The position numbers and the translations under genes are program-made. Shown piece by piece: positions 8,989 to 17,991 of a DNA stretch of 64,000 nucleotides. The notes beneath the pieces were generated by a model, which saw only the letters and a program-made list of their open reading frames with translations, had not been told where the DNA came from and did not search any database. The DNA is from Oerskovia turbata. Its GTDB lineage: Bacteria; Actinomycetota; Actinomycetes; Actinomycetales; Cellulomonadaceae. The stretch's first letter is position 1. Each line of letters starts with the position of its first letter. The DNA lies in the NCBI RefSeq assembly GCF_000718325.1, contig NZ_JOFV01000012.1:62001-126000 (forward strand), given 5' to 3'.

Positions 8989-9136
8989 GGCTTCTCCTGA
9001 GATCGCGACGGAAAGGGGTTTCAGCGGTTCGACCCCGCGATCAGTCTCCGTGGGGCAGGGAGGGAACGCGAAGAGCATGGTGATAAGGGGATGATCAGAC
9101 TGCTGGGCTCGCCAGCGGGATCTTCGACGAGGCGAT

Positions 9137-9535
9137 TCAGCCCGCGTTGAGGGCGTTCTCGTACTCGAAGGCGGACTGCATGAGCTCCTCCTCGGTCACG
9201 AAGTCGTCCCACTCGCGCAGGTACGGCCTGTCGAGGTCGATTCCATTGCTGCATTCGACGTCGTCGTGCCAGTCGTCGTTGAAGGTGATCGAGAGATAGC
9301 ACGACCAGGCTGCCGGCTGTTCGGGCGCCATCTGTTCCCACTGGTGTTCCAGGTCGCGCTCGTCCGGCACGACCTCGTCGGGTCCGTCGATCGCAGGTTC
9401 TTCGTAGTTTCCGAAGTCATCAATGTCGTTGGCCCAGATTCCATGGGCCTTGGTTCCGCTCGCCGCATGATCGGTGCAGCCGGTCGTCAGGAGGCCGAGG
9501 AATGACAAGACGACGAGACCACCTGTCTTCCGCAC
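9137..9535 (-). CDS. Small lipoprotein of unknown function
   Basis: 132 residues from a GTG. The N-terminus is a lipoprotein signal peptide: RK, a hydrophobic stretch, then the lipobox LTTGC with Cys20. The mature part is strongly acidic (Asp/Glu) with two more cysteines (WSCYLS and DVECSN). I recognise no family. It lies between the DUF6011 protein and the membrane-anchored protein on the same strand, with gaps of 94 and 148 bp, so it may have its own promoter. Lower average GC and local AT-rich stretches hint at acquired DNA, but this is only an impression. Confidence 0.65.
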   Translation of the reverse strand: MRKTGGLVVLSFLGLLTTGCTDHAASGTKAHGIWANDIDDFGNYEEPAIDGPDEVVPDERDLEHQWEQMAPEQPAAWSCYLSITFNDDWHDDVECSNGIDLDRPYLREWDDFVTEEELMQSAFEYENALNAG

Positions 9536-9629
9536 CGCGTTCCGCCCGTTCTACGCTTCGATCGTCTTGTGCTCAGCGGGCCCGATATTAGTCACATCCG
9601 TCACCGTCGGACAGGGTCGGCCGGGTGAA

Positions 9630-10310
9630 CTATCCGAAGAATCCCGGGACCACGACAGAGGCGAGACACGCCGCGATCGACGAGACGAACATCGGGGCCG
9701 CTCGCCGACGGGCATCCCGTCGGAGGCGCCCGGTCTCCGATGCTCTCTCGGCCTCCCAGGCCGCGACGAGCCCCGGGTACGCGGCGGTCGCGCGGTCGAA
9801 CTCGACGTTGAGACGAGCCTGGCGTTCTGCCTGATCGGCCCGCGCGCGAACCATCTCGAGGGTCCAGAGCTCGTGGTCAGGGTTCACCCGGAAGGCAAAA
9901 CGTGGACCGTAGCGCTTGATGCACGTCGAGCCGACGCGGGCTCGCATGCTCTCGCGGTTCGTCAGTGGCCGGCCGCAGATCACGCACACCCGGGAGTAGA
10001 GCGGTATCTGTCGCGCCGGCTCACGGCGGACCCGCCCCATCCTGGCGACGGCCCGATACGGCCGACGTGGGCGACGGTAGTCCAGGTGTCGGCCGAAGAG
10101 GACCGCGCTCACCACGAACCAGACGACGCACCCGACCAGCACGGCAATCATCGCGGGGCCCCCGAGAAGCCCGAGCGCGCCGACCGGGAGAGCCGTGAGG
10201 AGAAGCAGCCATCGGTTCCAGCCGGGCCGGGCGTCACCAGTGCCGAACTCCGCCTGCCTCCGGGCGTAGGCGGACGGTGCGGTGTCGGCGACATCGGCCG
10301 GCTTCTTCAT
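9630..10310 (-). CDS. DUF6011-like membrane protein with treble-clef-like cysteines
   Basis: 226 residues. The ATG at 10310 has GGAAC upstream and avoids an arginine-rich extension. Two membrane segments lie near residues 37-75. The signature CVICGRPLTNRES...VGSTCIKR (about 113-135) matches DUF6011-type proteins, where three or four cysteines probably bind zinc. A charged coiled-coil-like stretch follows, then a hydrophobic C-terminal end (SSIAACLASVVVPGFF). Function unknown. It is separated from hsdS by a long hairpin, so it is probably transcribed independently. Confidence 0.65.
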   Translation of the reverse strand: MKKPADVADTAPSAYARRQAEFGTGDARPGWNRWLLLLTALPVGALGLLGGPAMIAVLVGCVVWFVVSAVLFGRHLDYRRPRRPYRAVARMGRVRREPARQIPLYSRVCVICGRPLTNRESMRARVGSTCIKRYGPRFAFRVNPDHELWTLEMVRARADQAERQARLNVEFDRATAAYPGLVAAWEAERASETGRLRRDARRRAAPMFVSSIAACLASVVVPGFFG

Positions 10311-10541
10311 GGGTTCCTGCTGTCGGGTGGCTCGTGCGGCGGACGGATGAGGTGGGGCCCGTGGCAGCGCCCTCGCGAGATGCTGCTGGTTGTCGGTGCG
10401 CAAACACCTGATGCGGCAACGAGCAGCACCTCGACGATCCTCACGTGCCAAGACTGAAGGACTTGGCACGATGCCCGGTCTGCGATCTCAGGCACCGCGC
10501 ACATACCCAGACGCGCGCGAGCCGCGAAGGATGGACGCGGC

Positions 10542-10604
10542 GATCGAGATGCGGCCAACTGGGGCTTCCGATCGCGATGAACCCCGGTTGGCCGCATCTC
10601 GATC
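10542..10604. terminator. 23-bp hairpin downstream of hsdS
   Basis: Arms 10542-10564 and 10582-10604 are complementary with a single mismatch around a 17-nt loop. It lies 33 nt beyond the hsdS stop and likely ends the methylase/specificity transcript. The remaining 230 bp up to the DUF6011 start show no further gene. Confidence 0.65.
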
Positions 10605-10636
10605 ACACAGGATCGCGGCGGTACCGCGGATCGCGG

Positions 10637-11809
10637 TCAGGCGACCTCGGAGACGATACGCTCGGCATCCCTGACGCGGAGCTTGCCGGACACGAGCTGC
10701 GGGAGCAGGGTGTCGCGGGTGGCGGCGAGAGTGAGGTTCTCTCGTTCGGCGACAAGCGCTCGATTCCACAACGCATCCATGTGCACGTCGTTCGCGGCAA
10801 TGAGGTCACGTGAGGGCACGCGGACAGGCTCATCGAGATGCCTACGCTGGATGTGACCCATCGTCGTCGCTTTGTCCGCCGCGATCGACTTGAACTCGTC
10901 CAACCTCTCCAGGACAAGTTGATTGACAAGCCACATCGGATACTCGACGTTCGGGATCACCTTGAAAATATGCTGATTCACGATTGCCTCGTCGCGATAC
11001 CAGCGATGGAGAGTCAACGATCCAGACCAGGCAAAAAGCAGGTCGCCAGGACGAGCAACGTTCTCGGATGCCACGACGATGTCGTTATAGACAGTTGATC
11101 CGGAGATGCCGGAGTTCAGTTCGGCGATCCGGACCACCACCCGCCCCGTCCCCGTCGCCCCCTTCGTAAAAGCTCGCCCATTGACAAAACGAGCCGTCGA
11201 ACTCAACGGAGCAACTCCAGCGCCCCGCACAATCGACCGGTATATCTCCCGAGCAAGTCGGTCGGCCGTGGAGGCAAGCTTGGTGTTGGCCGCGATCTTG
11301 TCGTCGAGTGCCCCCAGCACTTCAACAATCGCCTCACGATCGCGCGCAACTGGCATCGGGATATCGATTCGCTTGAGGTCGCTCAGGTTCAGTGTGGATT
11401 GGACGGTGGTGTTGAGTAGGGCAGTCACCTGTTCGCGAACCGCGCTTGTCGCAAAGGCTAGGCGAAGCCACTCGGACGAAACAGACTGCGGTCTGACTAC
11501 AGCAACCGCGCGGGCAACGTTCCAGCCTGCGAGCGACTTGGGGACGACCGCAGCCTCCCCGACGGTTCCGACAAGGGAGATCACGAGTTCTCCGCCGACC
11601 AGAAGAGTTCTAGCATGTCGCGCAGAGATCGCTGGATCGACTCGAAGAGGCTGCTCAGTGCTAATCCGACCATCTCGAATGTCCTTGACCCGCAGAATGG
11701 GTACACCATCGCTGGTGTCTGCGCCTGGCTGCACGATTCCATAGGAAACGTGCCCCCCTTCAAGCAAGTCACTCAGTTTCACAACGGGTGCCCACAACAC
11801 CGGGATCAC
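10637..11809 (-). CDS. hsdS: Type I restriction-modification specificity subunit (HsdS)
   Basis: 390 residues from a GTG that overlaps the hsdM stop as GTGA. Two target-recognition halves are visible. The first ends in LKRIDIPMPVARDREAIVEVLGALDDKIAANTK (about 136-170), the classical central helix. The second ends in the related stretch before TLLPQLVSGKLRVRDAE. Each half would read one part of a bipartite DNA site and the pair positions HsdM. GC is lower than in the neighbours, as is common for exchanged specificity genes. It belongs to the overlapping operon starting at 15538. Confidence 0.93.
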   Translation of the reverse strand: MIPVLWAPVVKLSDLLEGGHVSYGIVQPGADTSDGVPILRVKDIRDGRISTEQPLRVDPAISARHARTLLVGGELVISLVGTVGEAAVVPKSLAGWNVARAVAVVRPQSVSSEWLRLAFATSAVREQVTALLNTTVQSTLNLSDLKRIDIPMPVARDREAIVEVLGALDDKIAANTKLASTADRLAREIYRSIVRGAGVAPLSSTARFVNGRAFTKGATGTGRVVVRIAELNSGISGSTVYNDIVVASENVARPGDLLFAWSGSLTLHRWYRDEAIVNQHIFKVIPNVEYPMWLVNQLVLERLDEFKSIAADKATTMGHIQRRHLDEPVRVPSRDLIAANDVHMDALWNRALVAERENLTLAATRDTLLPQLVSGKLRVRDAERIVSEVA

Positions 11810-13503
11810 TGAACCCTCCCCAGCTGCTCCCGCACCACGGCCTCGAGCCGTGCCGACTCCTCGAACTGAGCAAAGAGCTCGCCCGTCAGCCGCGCGATCT
11901 TGTCCTCGATGGGCTCGCCGTCGTCCTCGACCTCGGCGGCGCCGACGTAGCGTCCGGGCGTGAGGGCGTATCCCGCCTCCTTGATCTCCGCGAGGGTGAC
12001 CGAGCGCGAGAAGCCGAGCTCGTCGTCGTACACCGCGCCCGCGGCAACCGCAGAGGGGGTGCCGCGCCACGCGTGGTAGGTCCCCGCGATCTTGGCGATG
12101 TCCTCGTCGGACAGCGCGCGCTCGGCGCGGTCGACCATGTACCCGAGGTTGCGGGCGTCGATGAACAGCACCTGCCCGGTCCGGTCGACCGATCCGCGAG
12201 CGCCCGCCGTCTTGTCCTTGGCGAAGAACCAGACGCACACGGGGATGCCCGTGGAGCGGAAGAGCTGGGTCGGCAGCGCGACCATGCAGCTCACGAGGTC
12301 GGCCTCGACGATCTGTGCGCGGATCTCGCCCTCCCCGCCCGAGGTGGAGGACATGGACCCGTTGGCCATGACCACGGCCGCAGACCCGGTGGGCGTCAGC
12401 TTGGAGAGGATGTGCTGGATCCACGCGTAGTTCGCGTTGCCCACGGGCGGAACACCGAAGCGCCAGCGCGGGTCCGACTCCGAGCGCGACCAGTCCTTGA
12501 TGTTGAACGGCGGGTTGGACATGACGTAGTCCATCTGGGTGTCCGCGTGCTGGTCGCGCGCGAACGTGTCCCCCCAGCGGGGCCCCAGGTTGCCCGTGAG
12601 GCCGTGGATCGCGAGGTTCATCTTCGCGAGGCGCCACGTGCGCTCGTTGAGCTCCTGCCCGTAGACCGAGATCTCCTGCGGGCTGCCGCCGTGCTGCTCG
12701 ATGAACTTCTCGGCCTGCACGAACATGCCGCCCGACCCGCACGCCGGGTCGTACACGCGCCCGCTGTACGGCTCGAGGACCTCGACCAGGACCCGCACGA
12801 CGCTCGGCGGCGTGAAGAACTCCCCGCCGCGCTTGCCCTCGGCGCGCGCGAACTTCTCCAGGAAGTACTCGTACACCTCGCCCAGCACGTCGCGGGCCTT
12901 GGACGCCCCCTGACCCGTGAACCGCGCGGAGTTGAACAGGTCGAGCAGCTCGCCCAGGCGTCGCTGGTCCACGTTGTCGCGGTTGAAGATGCGCGGCAGC
13001 GTCGCCTTGAGCGACGGGTTGGACCCCATGATGTGGTCCATGGCGTCGTCGATCAGCTGCCCGATCGGCGCGAAAGGCTCGCCCATCGCGGCCGGGCGTC
13101 CCTTCGCGTTCTCCGCGAGGTAGCCCCAGCGTGCCCGCACGGGGATCCAGAAGACCCCGGCTCTCGTGTACTCGTCGATGTCCTCGAGGAACTGCTGGCT
13201 CTGCTCCTCGCTGAGGCCGTCGGCGGCGAGCTCCCCGAGGATCTGGCCGCGACGCTCCTCGAACGCGTCCGAGACGTACTTGAGGAACACGAGCCCCAGG
13301 ATCACGTCCTTGTACTGGGAGGCGTCCATGGAGCCGCGGAGCTTGTCCGCGGCCTTCCACAGCGTGTCCTTGAGCTCCTTCATTGACGATGGGGCCGCCG
13401 GAGCCGCCTTGCTCGTGGCTGCTGCCTTGGTGCGGGGAGGCACGGGTCCTGCTTTCTTCGGGGTCGTAGGGACGTCGAACAGGGTCGGGGCGTCGTCAGG
13501 CAT
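11806..13503 (-). CDS. hsdM: Type I restriction-modification N6-adenine methyltransferase (HsdM)
   Basis: 565 residues from the ATG at 13503, which overlaps the upstream stop by 8 nt. After a low-complexity Ala/Pro/Lys leader (about 12-40), the HsdM N-terminal helical domain starts at MKELKDTLWKAADKLRG. The SAM-binding motif DPACGSGGM (about 252-260) and catalytic NPPF (about 330-333) are intact, so it should methylate adenine together with HsdS. A start at the internal Met41 is possible. It is coupled to the degenerate methylase upstream and hsdS downstream. Confidence 0.95.
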   Translation of the reverse strand: MPDDAPTLFDVPTTPKKAGPVPPRTKAAATSKAAPAAPSSMKELKDTLWKAADKLRGSMDASQYKDVILGLVFLKYVSDAFEERRGQILGELAADGLSEEQSQQFLEDIDEYTRAGVFWIPVRARWGYLAENAKGRPAAMGEPFAPIGQLIDDAMDHIMGSNPSLKATLPRIFNRDNVDQRRLGELLDLFNSARFTGQGASKARDVLGEVYEYFLEKFARAEGKRGGEFFTPPSVVRVLVEVLEPYSGRVYDPACGSGGMFVQAEKFIEQHGGSPQEISVYGQELNERTWRLAKMNLAIHGLTGNLGPRWGDTFARDQHADTQMDYVMSNPPFNIKDWSRSESDPRWRFGVPPVGNANYAWIQHILSKLTPTGSAAVVMANGSMSSTSGGEGEIRAQIVEADLVSCMVALPTQLFRSTGIPVCVWFFAKDKTAGARGSVDRTGQVLFIDARNLGYMVDRAERALSDEDIAKIAGTYHAWRGTPSAVAAGAVYDDELGFSRSVTLAEIKEAGYALTPGRYVGAAEVEDDGEPIEDKIARLTGELFAQFEESARLEAVVREQLGRVQ

Positions 13504-15538
13504 TGTCCACCGTTCTGAGCAGGATGCTGGCGTCGGCGACGCCACGGGTCAGGGTCGTGCGGAGCTCGGCGAGGCGTCGGGCCTCGTCGAGCACCTGGGC
13601 TTCGTGCTGCCCGACGGCGGCGAGCAGCTCCTCGAGAGCACTCACCTGGTCCTCGGGAACCTCGCGCACCTCCCACGTGCGCCACCTCTTCGCGGTGGCA
13701 CGCTGGGACGTGATGTCCTCCGCGAGGACGTGCGGGACGAGGCCGGGGGCTGCCGCCCGGTCGATGCGTAGCACCTGCGCCGGGAACTCGACCACGGACA
13801 GTCCGACGTGGTCGACCATCGCGGCCGGGTAGGGCGCGGTGCAGAAGATCACGTCGCCCGGCTCGGTGTACCGTGCGGCGGAGAGTGCCGAGAACGTGCG
13901 CCGGTCCATGCGGCGCTCGCCGGGGATGACGTCACCGGTCAGCTCGGCCGGGCCGACGACCGGCACCTCGCCGACCGCACCGACGGCGCGCGGGTCCAGC
14001 CGGTTCCCGGAGATCCTCCGCACGCCCCCGCGGACCTCGAGCGACCGGAGCGTCTCGCGGCGCGGGTCTCGACCCGGGCCGGCGACGACGAACTCGGCCC
14101 CCTCGAGACCGAGTCCCGCGGCGAGCTCGTGGGCACGCACGGCCGCGCGGCCGCCGTCGTCGCGCTGGCCCACCCGGAGCCGGCGGAAGTCTGCCGAGAG
14201 GTCGCTCCGTGAGGCGACGAGCTCGGACGTGTAGGCGAAGCGAGTGAACCGGAAGGCGTGCGCCCTCACATCGGCGAGCACCCCTTGGGCCGCGACGACG
14301 TCGGTCACGAGGTCGTCGACCACACCCTCGTCGAGCACTCCCCCGACCGCACCCTCCCCCGTGAGGTCGGAGACGGTCATCCACTGCTTGGCGAGGCCGA
14401 CGTCGGCGGGCGGGTCGCCCAGCACCCAGATCGCGAGGCGCTCACGCGAACGCCCGGGGAGGAGCCCCGCAGGGAGCTCGACGACGCTCCGCACCTCGCC
14501 GTTCCGCAGCAGTCCCGACCGGAGTTTCTCGGCCTGACCCTCGACCGCCCCCACGAGCGCGCCCGCGGGCCCCAGCACGACGGCGAACCGGCCCGGCTCA
14601 CGCTGCACGGCGAGAGTCTCGACCGCGCGCAGAACCTCGTCGTCGGACCACGGGGTGCTGCCGACCGGAGGGAGCTGAGCCACGATCGTCGCGCCGGACG
14701 AGACGGCGTGGCCCACGGCGTCGTCGGCGTCGAGGTCGACCACCCGGACGCCGAGAGCGCCGAGGCGCCGGCGCGCGAGGCGGGCCGCCGGGTCGGTCCG
14801 TGTGCCGGGTACGGCGCACGTCGGAGCGTCATGCTCACCGCTCGCCTCGGCCACCGCCCCGACGACGGTCACCAGCAGGTCGCCGCAGTCGGCGTAGGGG
14901 TTGGCGAGCACGAGCGGCCCGCGGCCGGACGTGAGCACAAGGACGATCCGAGCCACGACGTCGAGGGCTCCGGCGGATGCCGCCGACTCGGTGAGCAGCT
15001 TGCGTCCGGCCCGGTGCCTGTCGAGCAGGACGGCCTCCAACGCGCCCGCCGGTGTGTAGGCGGCGTCGGCGGCCGTGTCGGCCACCTCGCACAGCACACC
15101 CAGCCGGTCACCCAGCGCCTCGATCTCCGAGTACGCCAGGTGGTCGTCGGGGTCCACCTCGTCCGCGAGGTCGAGCACCTCCGCACGGCTGAGCGCGCCC
15201 AGGAGCTCGCCCGTCTGCGACTTGAGGTGGAGCAGGGACGTGAGGCCGTCGAGCGCCACGTCCGCATCAAGGCCGGGAACCTCGTCCAGCGCGGCCCGCA
15301 ACGCGACGTCGGCCGCGAACGACGGGTTGCGGCCGAGTCCGCTGCGCTCGATCCACGCCGTCACCTCGGAGGCCCGGAACCGCTGCTGGTCACGACGGGT
15401 CACAACCGCCTCCGGGAACGGCCAGGCCGCGGTCGCGTACCGCCGACGCCACATGGACACCACGGGGCGCTGCACGCGTGCCAGCTCGGCGATGTCCGGC
15501 AGGGACAGCGTGAGGGAGTCGAGGACGGACGGTGTCAC
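13496..15538 (-). CDS. HTH / degenerate N6-methylase / TRD fusion protein, first gene of the hsdMS operon
   Basis: 680 residues from the GTG at 15538; AGGGGAG sits 5 nt upstream, a better start than the ATGs further out. Residues about 10-65 form a DNA-binding helical motif (LPDIAELARVQRPVVSMWRRR). Residues about 150-430 follow the HsdM fold, but motif I reads NPYADCGD instead of DPACGSG and motif IV reads QLPPVGS instead of NPPF, so catalysis is doubtful. SVVELPAGLLPGRSRERLAIWVL aligns with the equivalent HsdM segment. The last 170 residues resemble one HsdS target-recognition half. It overlaps hsdM by 8 nt. I infer a regulator or DNA-recognition accessory of the restriction system. Confidence 0.7.
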   Translation of the reverse strand: MTPSVLDSLTLSLPDIAELARVQRPVVSMWRRRYATAAWPFPEAVVTRRDQQRFRASEVTAWIERSGLGRNPSFAADVALRAALDEVPGLDADVALDGLTSLLHLKSQTGELLGALSRAEVLDLADEVDPDDHLAYSEIEALGDRLGVLCEVADTAADAAYTPAGALEAVLLDRHRAGRKLLTESAASAGALDVVARIVLVLTSGRGPLVLANPYADCGDLLVTVVGAVAEASGEHDAPTCAVPGTRTDPAARLARRRLGALGVRVVDLDADDAVGHAVSSGATIVAQLPPVGSTPWSDDEVLRAVETLAVQREPGRFAVVLGPAGALVGAVEGQAEKLRSGLLRNGEVRSVVELPAGLLPGRSRERLAIWVLGDPPADVGLAKQWMTVSDLTGEGAVGGVLDEGVVDDLVTDVVAAQGVLADVRAHAFRFTRFAYTSELVASRSDLSADFRRLRVGQRDDGGRAAVRAHELAAGLGLEGAEFVVAGPGRDPRRETLRSLEVRGGVRRISGNRLDPRAVGAVGEVPVVGPAELTGDVIPGERRMDRRTFSALSAARYTEPGDVIFCTAPYPAAMVDHVGLSVVEFPAQVLRIDRAAAPGLVPHVLAEDITSQRATAKRWRTWEVREVPEDQVSALEELLAAVGQHEAQVLDEARRLAELRTTLTRGVADASILLRTVDNA

Positions 15539-15743
15539 ATCATCTCCCCTCATCTCGGTCGCGCCTTCATCTCGGCCGAGCCGGCCACCGGGCGAGCTCG
15601 CTGGGAGGACAGTAGCGCGAACTGTTCGCTCGTTGCGCCCATGACCGATAAGTGGGGTTATCACCGTGGGTATGGCCGCCGGACCCCAGGCTCCGCAACG
15701 CTCCTCTCAGCCAGATCACCACCCAGCACGAGAGGAACACCCC

Positions 15744-16022
15744 ATGAACTACATCCGCTCCATCTACGTCGACCACCCCGGCACCTCGAACCAGCACATC
15801 ACCCACGTCGGCTGGTCCGCGACGCCAACGGGCCCCCTCACGACCACCACTCGCGAACAGGTCCACGCCTGGATCACGGAGGGACACACGTTCCGGTCCC
15901 TCAGCCCCCAGCAGACCCAGGCCGACGTCGTCCCCAAGACCTCGCCGACCGGAACCCGCTACATCGCCACCGTCGCCGACGGCCGGGAGACCAACAACCT
16001 GCTCACCCTCCCCCACTTCTGA
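15744..16022 (+). CDS. DUF3892-like small protein
   Basis: 92 residues; GAGAGGA precedes the ATG. The pattern YIRSIYV, then a REQVHAWI..GHTF segment and a final GTRYIATVADGRETNNLLTLPHF matches the small DUF3892 family, which ends in (S/T/N)DNLxxLPxF. No membrane segments. A paralogue follows 6 nt downstream. Function of the family is unknown to me. It diverges from the restriction operon. Confidence 0.7.
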   Translation: MNYIRSIYVDHPGTSNQHITHVGWSATPTGPLTTTTREQVHAWITEGHTFRSLSPQQTQADVVPKTSPTGTRYIATVADGRETNNLLTLPHF

Positions 16023-16028
16023 CCGCAC

Positions 16029-16340
16029 ATGCCGTTCATCCGTGCGATCCGCACCATGCAGCTCGACCCGGACAGCGAGGACGAGCACCCCAGTGGCGAA
16101 CCGGTCGAGCACCTTGTCGCCGTCCTCCACTCGGTGACGACCACAGGCACCACGACCGCCACGAGCGTCGTCGGAGTCCACCGCCGCATCATGGCCGGCG
16201 AACGCTTCCGGACCTTCGACGAACGCAACCACCACCAGGCCGACGTCGTGGCCCGCACCGATCACCACGGGCATCGCGCCCTCTCTACAACTGTCGACGG
16301 TCGCACGAGCGACCACCTGTGGCGCCTTCCGCGCTTCTGA
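16029..16340 (+). CDS. DUF3892-like small protein, tandem paralogue
   Basis: 103 residues, starting 6 nt after the previous gene, so cotranscribed. It has the same architecture, MPFIRAIR at the start and RTSDHLWRLPRF at the end, with an 18-residue insertion after the first strand. Tandem divergence suggests an old duplication. Unknown function. Confidence 0.65.
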   Translation: MPFIRAIRTMQLDPDSEDEHPSGEPVEHLVAVLHSVTTTGTTTATSVVGVHRRIMAGERFRTFDERNHHQADVVARTDHHGHRALSTTVDGRTSDHLWRLPRF

Positions 16341-16411
16341 CCTGCGGCCGTCCGGCCGGACGACACCGCTCGACGACAGCGACGCCGTCGAACCCCACCA
16401 AAGGACCACTC

Positions 16412-17083
16412 ATGAACGCCATCACCCACCACACCCAGCCCTCGCAACTGCCGACCCACCCCACGACCACGACATCCCGGCCTCGCCGCCGGAGCATGGC
16501 TCTGACCGCTGCGGTCCTCGGGCTCACGATCAGCCTCACCGGCTGCGGACTGAGCTCGGACAACCTCTCCGCCTCGGACGAGGCCGCCGTGCAGCCGCCC
16601 TCATCGACCACGCCCGACGCAGACACCGCTCCCGCCGAGCCCGCCACCACCCCGGAGCCGCCCGCGGCCGCCCCCGGGACACGCGCCAACCCCCACCCCG
16701 TCGGGACCACGGTCGGGAACGAAGACTGGTCGATCGTCGTCGGCACACCCCGCGAGGCCTGGGGAGAGATCAGCGCAGAGAACCAGTTCAACTCTCCGCC
16801 CGAGGCCGGACTGGAGTTCTGGATCGTCCCCCTGACCGCGACCTACCAGGGCGCGACATCAGGCACCCCCTGGCTCGACCTCTCCGTGAAGTTCGTCGGC
16901 GACGACGCCGTCACCTACGAGGGCTACTGCGGAGTCATCCCGAACAACATCCAGGACGTCGGCGAGCTCTACGCAGGCGGTGTCGCCGAAGGAAACGCAT
17001 GCGTAGCGGTCCCAGCCGGCGCCCCAGGCCTCTGGACCGTGACGACAGGATGGGGCGAGCCGGCGTTCTTCACCGCCCGCTAG
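16412..17083 (+). CDS. Secreted lipoprotein with DUF4352-like domain
   Basis: 223 residues. The signal region has RPRRRS, a hydrophobic core and lipobox LTGC (Cys about 46). A Pro/Ala/Thr-rich linker (about 62-98) reaches a C-terminal beta domain with NEDWSIVVG and LEFWIVPLTATYQG, resembling the DUF4352 immunoglobulin-like fold. Two cysteines (GYCGVIP and GNACVAVP) could form a disulfide. It lies 71 nt after the DUF3892 pair and is followed by a hairpin. Role unknown, surface-exposed. Confidence 0.65.
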   Translation: MNAITHHTQPSQLPTHPTTTTSRPRRRSMALTAAVLGLTISLTGCGLSSDNLSASDEAAVQPPSSTTPDADTAPAEPATTPEPPAAAPGTRANPHPVGTTVGNEDWSIVVGTPREAWGEISAENQFNSPPEAGLEFWIVPLTATYQGATSGTPWLDLSVKFVGDDAVTYEGYCGVIPNNIQDVGELYAGGVAEGNACVAVPAGAPGLWTVTTGWGEPAFFTAR

Positions 17084-17108
17084 GCACGGGCCCCGCCCGA
17101 CACCCGCG

Positions 17109-17138
17109 GGGGCGAGGTCACCACGACGACCTCGCCCC
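17109..17138 (+). terminator. 11-bp hairpin after the lipoprotein gene
   Basis: GGGGCGAGGTC and GACCTCGCCCC form a perfect stem with an 8-nt loop, 25 nt after the stop. No U-run. Confidence 0.6.
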
Positions 17139-17361
17139 ACGCGCCATGACCTCGTCGGATCGACCCGCCCGCTTCGAGTGCGGGCCTCTCCATGGGCACT
17201 TCCTCGAGATGCTGCACCGCCACCACGCGCGCACAGGACAAGAAGTTGCCCACAGGTCAGGACAGAGGGGTTCCCTGGGAAGGCCCGCTTCGCTAGGTTC
17301 TGTGAGGAGTTCGCGGGGGTGCCGGCGTCGGCATCGTCGTCCGCACCACGCAGGGGGTCTC

Positions 17362-17985
17362 ATGTCTCGTCGTGCCCGCACGTCCCGTCGCACGATCCGG
17401 CGCGCACGAAGAGCGCTCGTCCTGGCCGTCGCGAGCGGGCTGGTCGCCGGGTGCGCAAACGCGCAGGAGCCGACGCCGCCGCCCCCACCCGCGACCGTCG
17501 ACGAACCGGCACCCGACCCCAGCCCGACACCGACGCCGAGCGGACCCGTCAAGCCCGAACGACCGGCCGCGATGGACACCGACGACGCCGAAGGCGCGGC
17601 CGCAGCGGCGGAGTACTACATCGAGCTGTCTGGTTATGCACTCGCCGCCGTCGACGACTCAGACTTGAAGGGGATGTCTCACGGGACGTGCGGGTACTGC
17701 TCGGAAACCCTGGAACAGGTGGCTTGGCTTGCTTCGTCAGGTGGGTCGTACGACGGAGGTCAGCTGGACGCATCCGTAGATGACCCTGGCAAATACGTAC
17801 GTGACGAGCAGACCGGGATCTACCCTCTCGATGTCACAGTGACCCAAGAGGCCTTGACTGTCGTCGACGGCGACGGGGCAGAGATCGCCTCGGAACCGAC
17901 CTCCGTCGCGACCGTCCGTGTCGAGGTCGGGCGCAACGACGGCAACTGGGTGATCGTCGAGATCGCACCGGTTCCGGAGGGCTAG
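17362..17985 (+). CDS. DUF6318-type lipoprotein
   Basis: 207 residues. The ATG at 17362 follows CAGGGGG. A very basic N-terminus, hydrophobic core and lipobox VAGC (Cys31) precede a Pro-rich linker (about 36-62). RPAAMDTDDAEGAAAAAEYYIELSGYALAAVDD and CGYCSE match the DUF6318 family found in Micrococcales. The following gene starts 6 nt after the stop, so the two are one operon and may act together at the cell surface. Function unknown. Confidence 0.72.
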   Translation: MSRRARTSRRTIRRARRALVLAVASGLVAGCANAQEPTPPPPPATVDEPAPDPSPTPTPSGPVKPERPAAMDTDDAEGAAAAAEYYIELSGYALAAVDDSDLKGMSHGTCGYCSETLEQVAWLASSGGSYDGGQLDASVDDPGKYVRDEQTGIYPLDVTVTQEALTVVDGDGAEIASEPTSVATVRVEVGRNDGNWVIVEIAPVPEG

Positions 17986-17991
17986 GCGGAT

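Noticed and set aside
9474..10457. 327-residue plus-strand ORF opposite the DUF6011 gene
   Set aside because: No motif, and the minus-strand frame contains a clear CxxCGR signature and membrane segments.
13300..15664. Longer starts for hsdM (13545) and its upstream gene (15664)
   Set aside because: The extensions have no family similarity, and the shorter starts have ribosome sites or coding overlaps that fit the operon.
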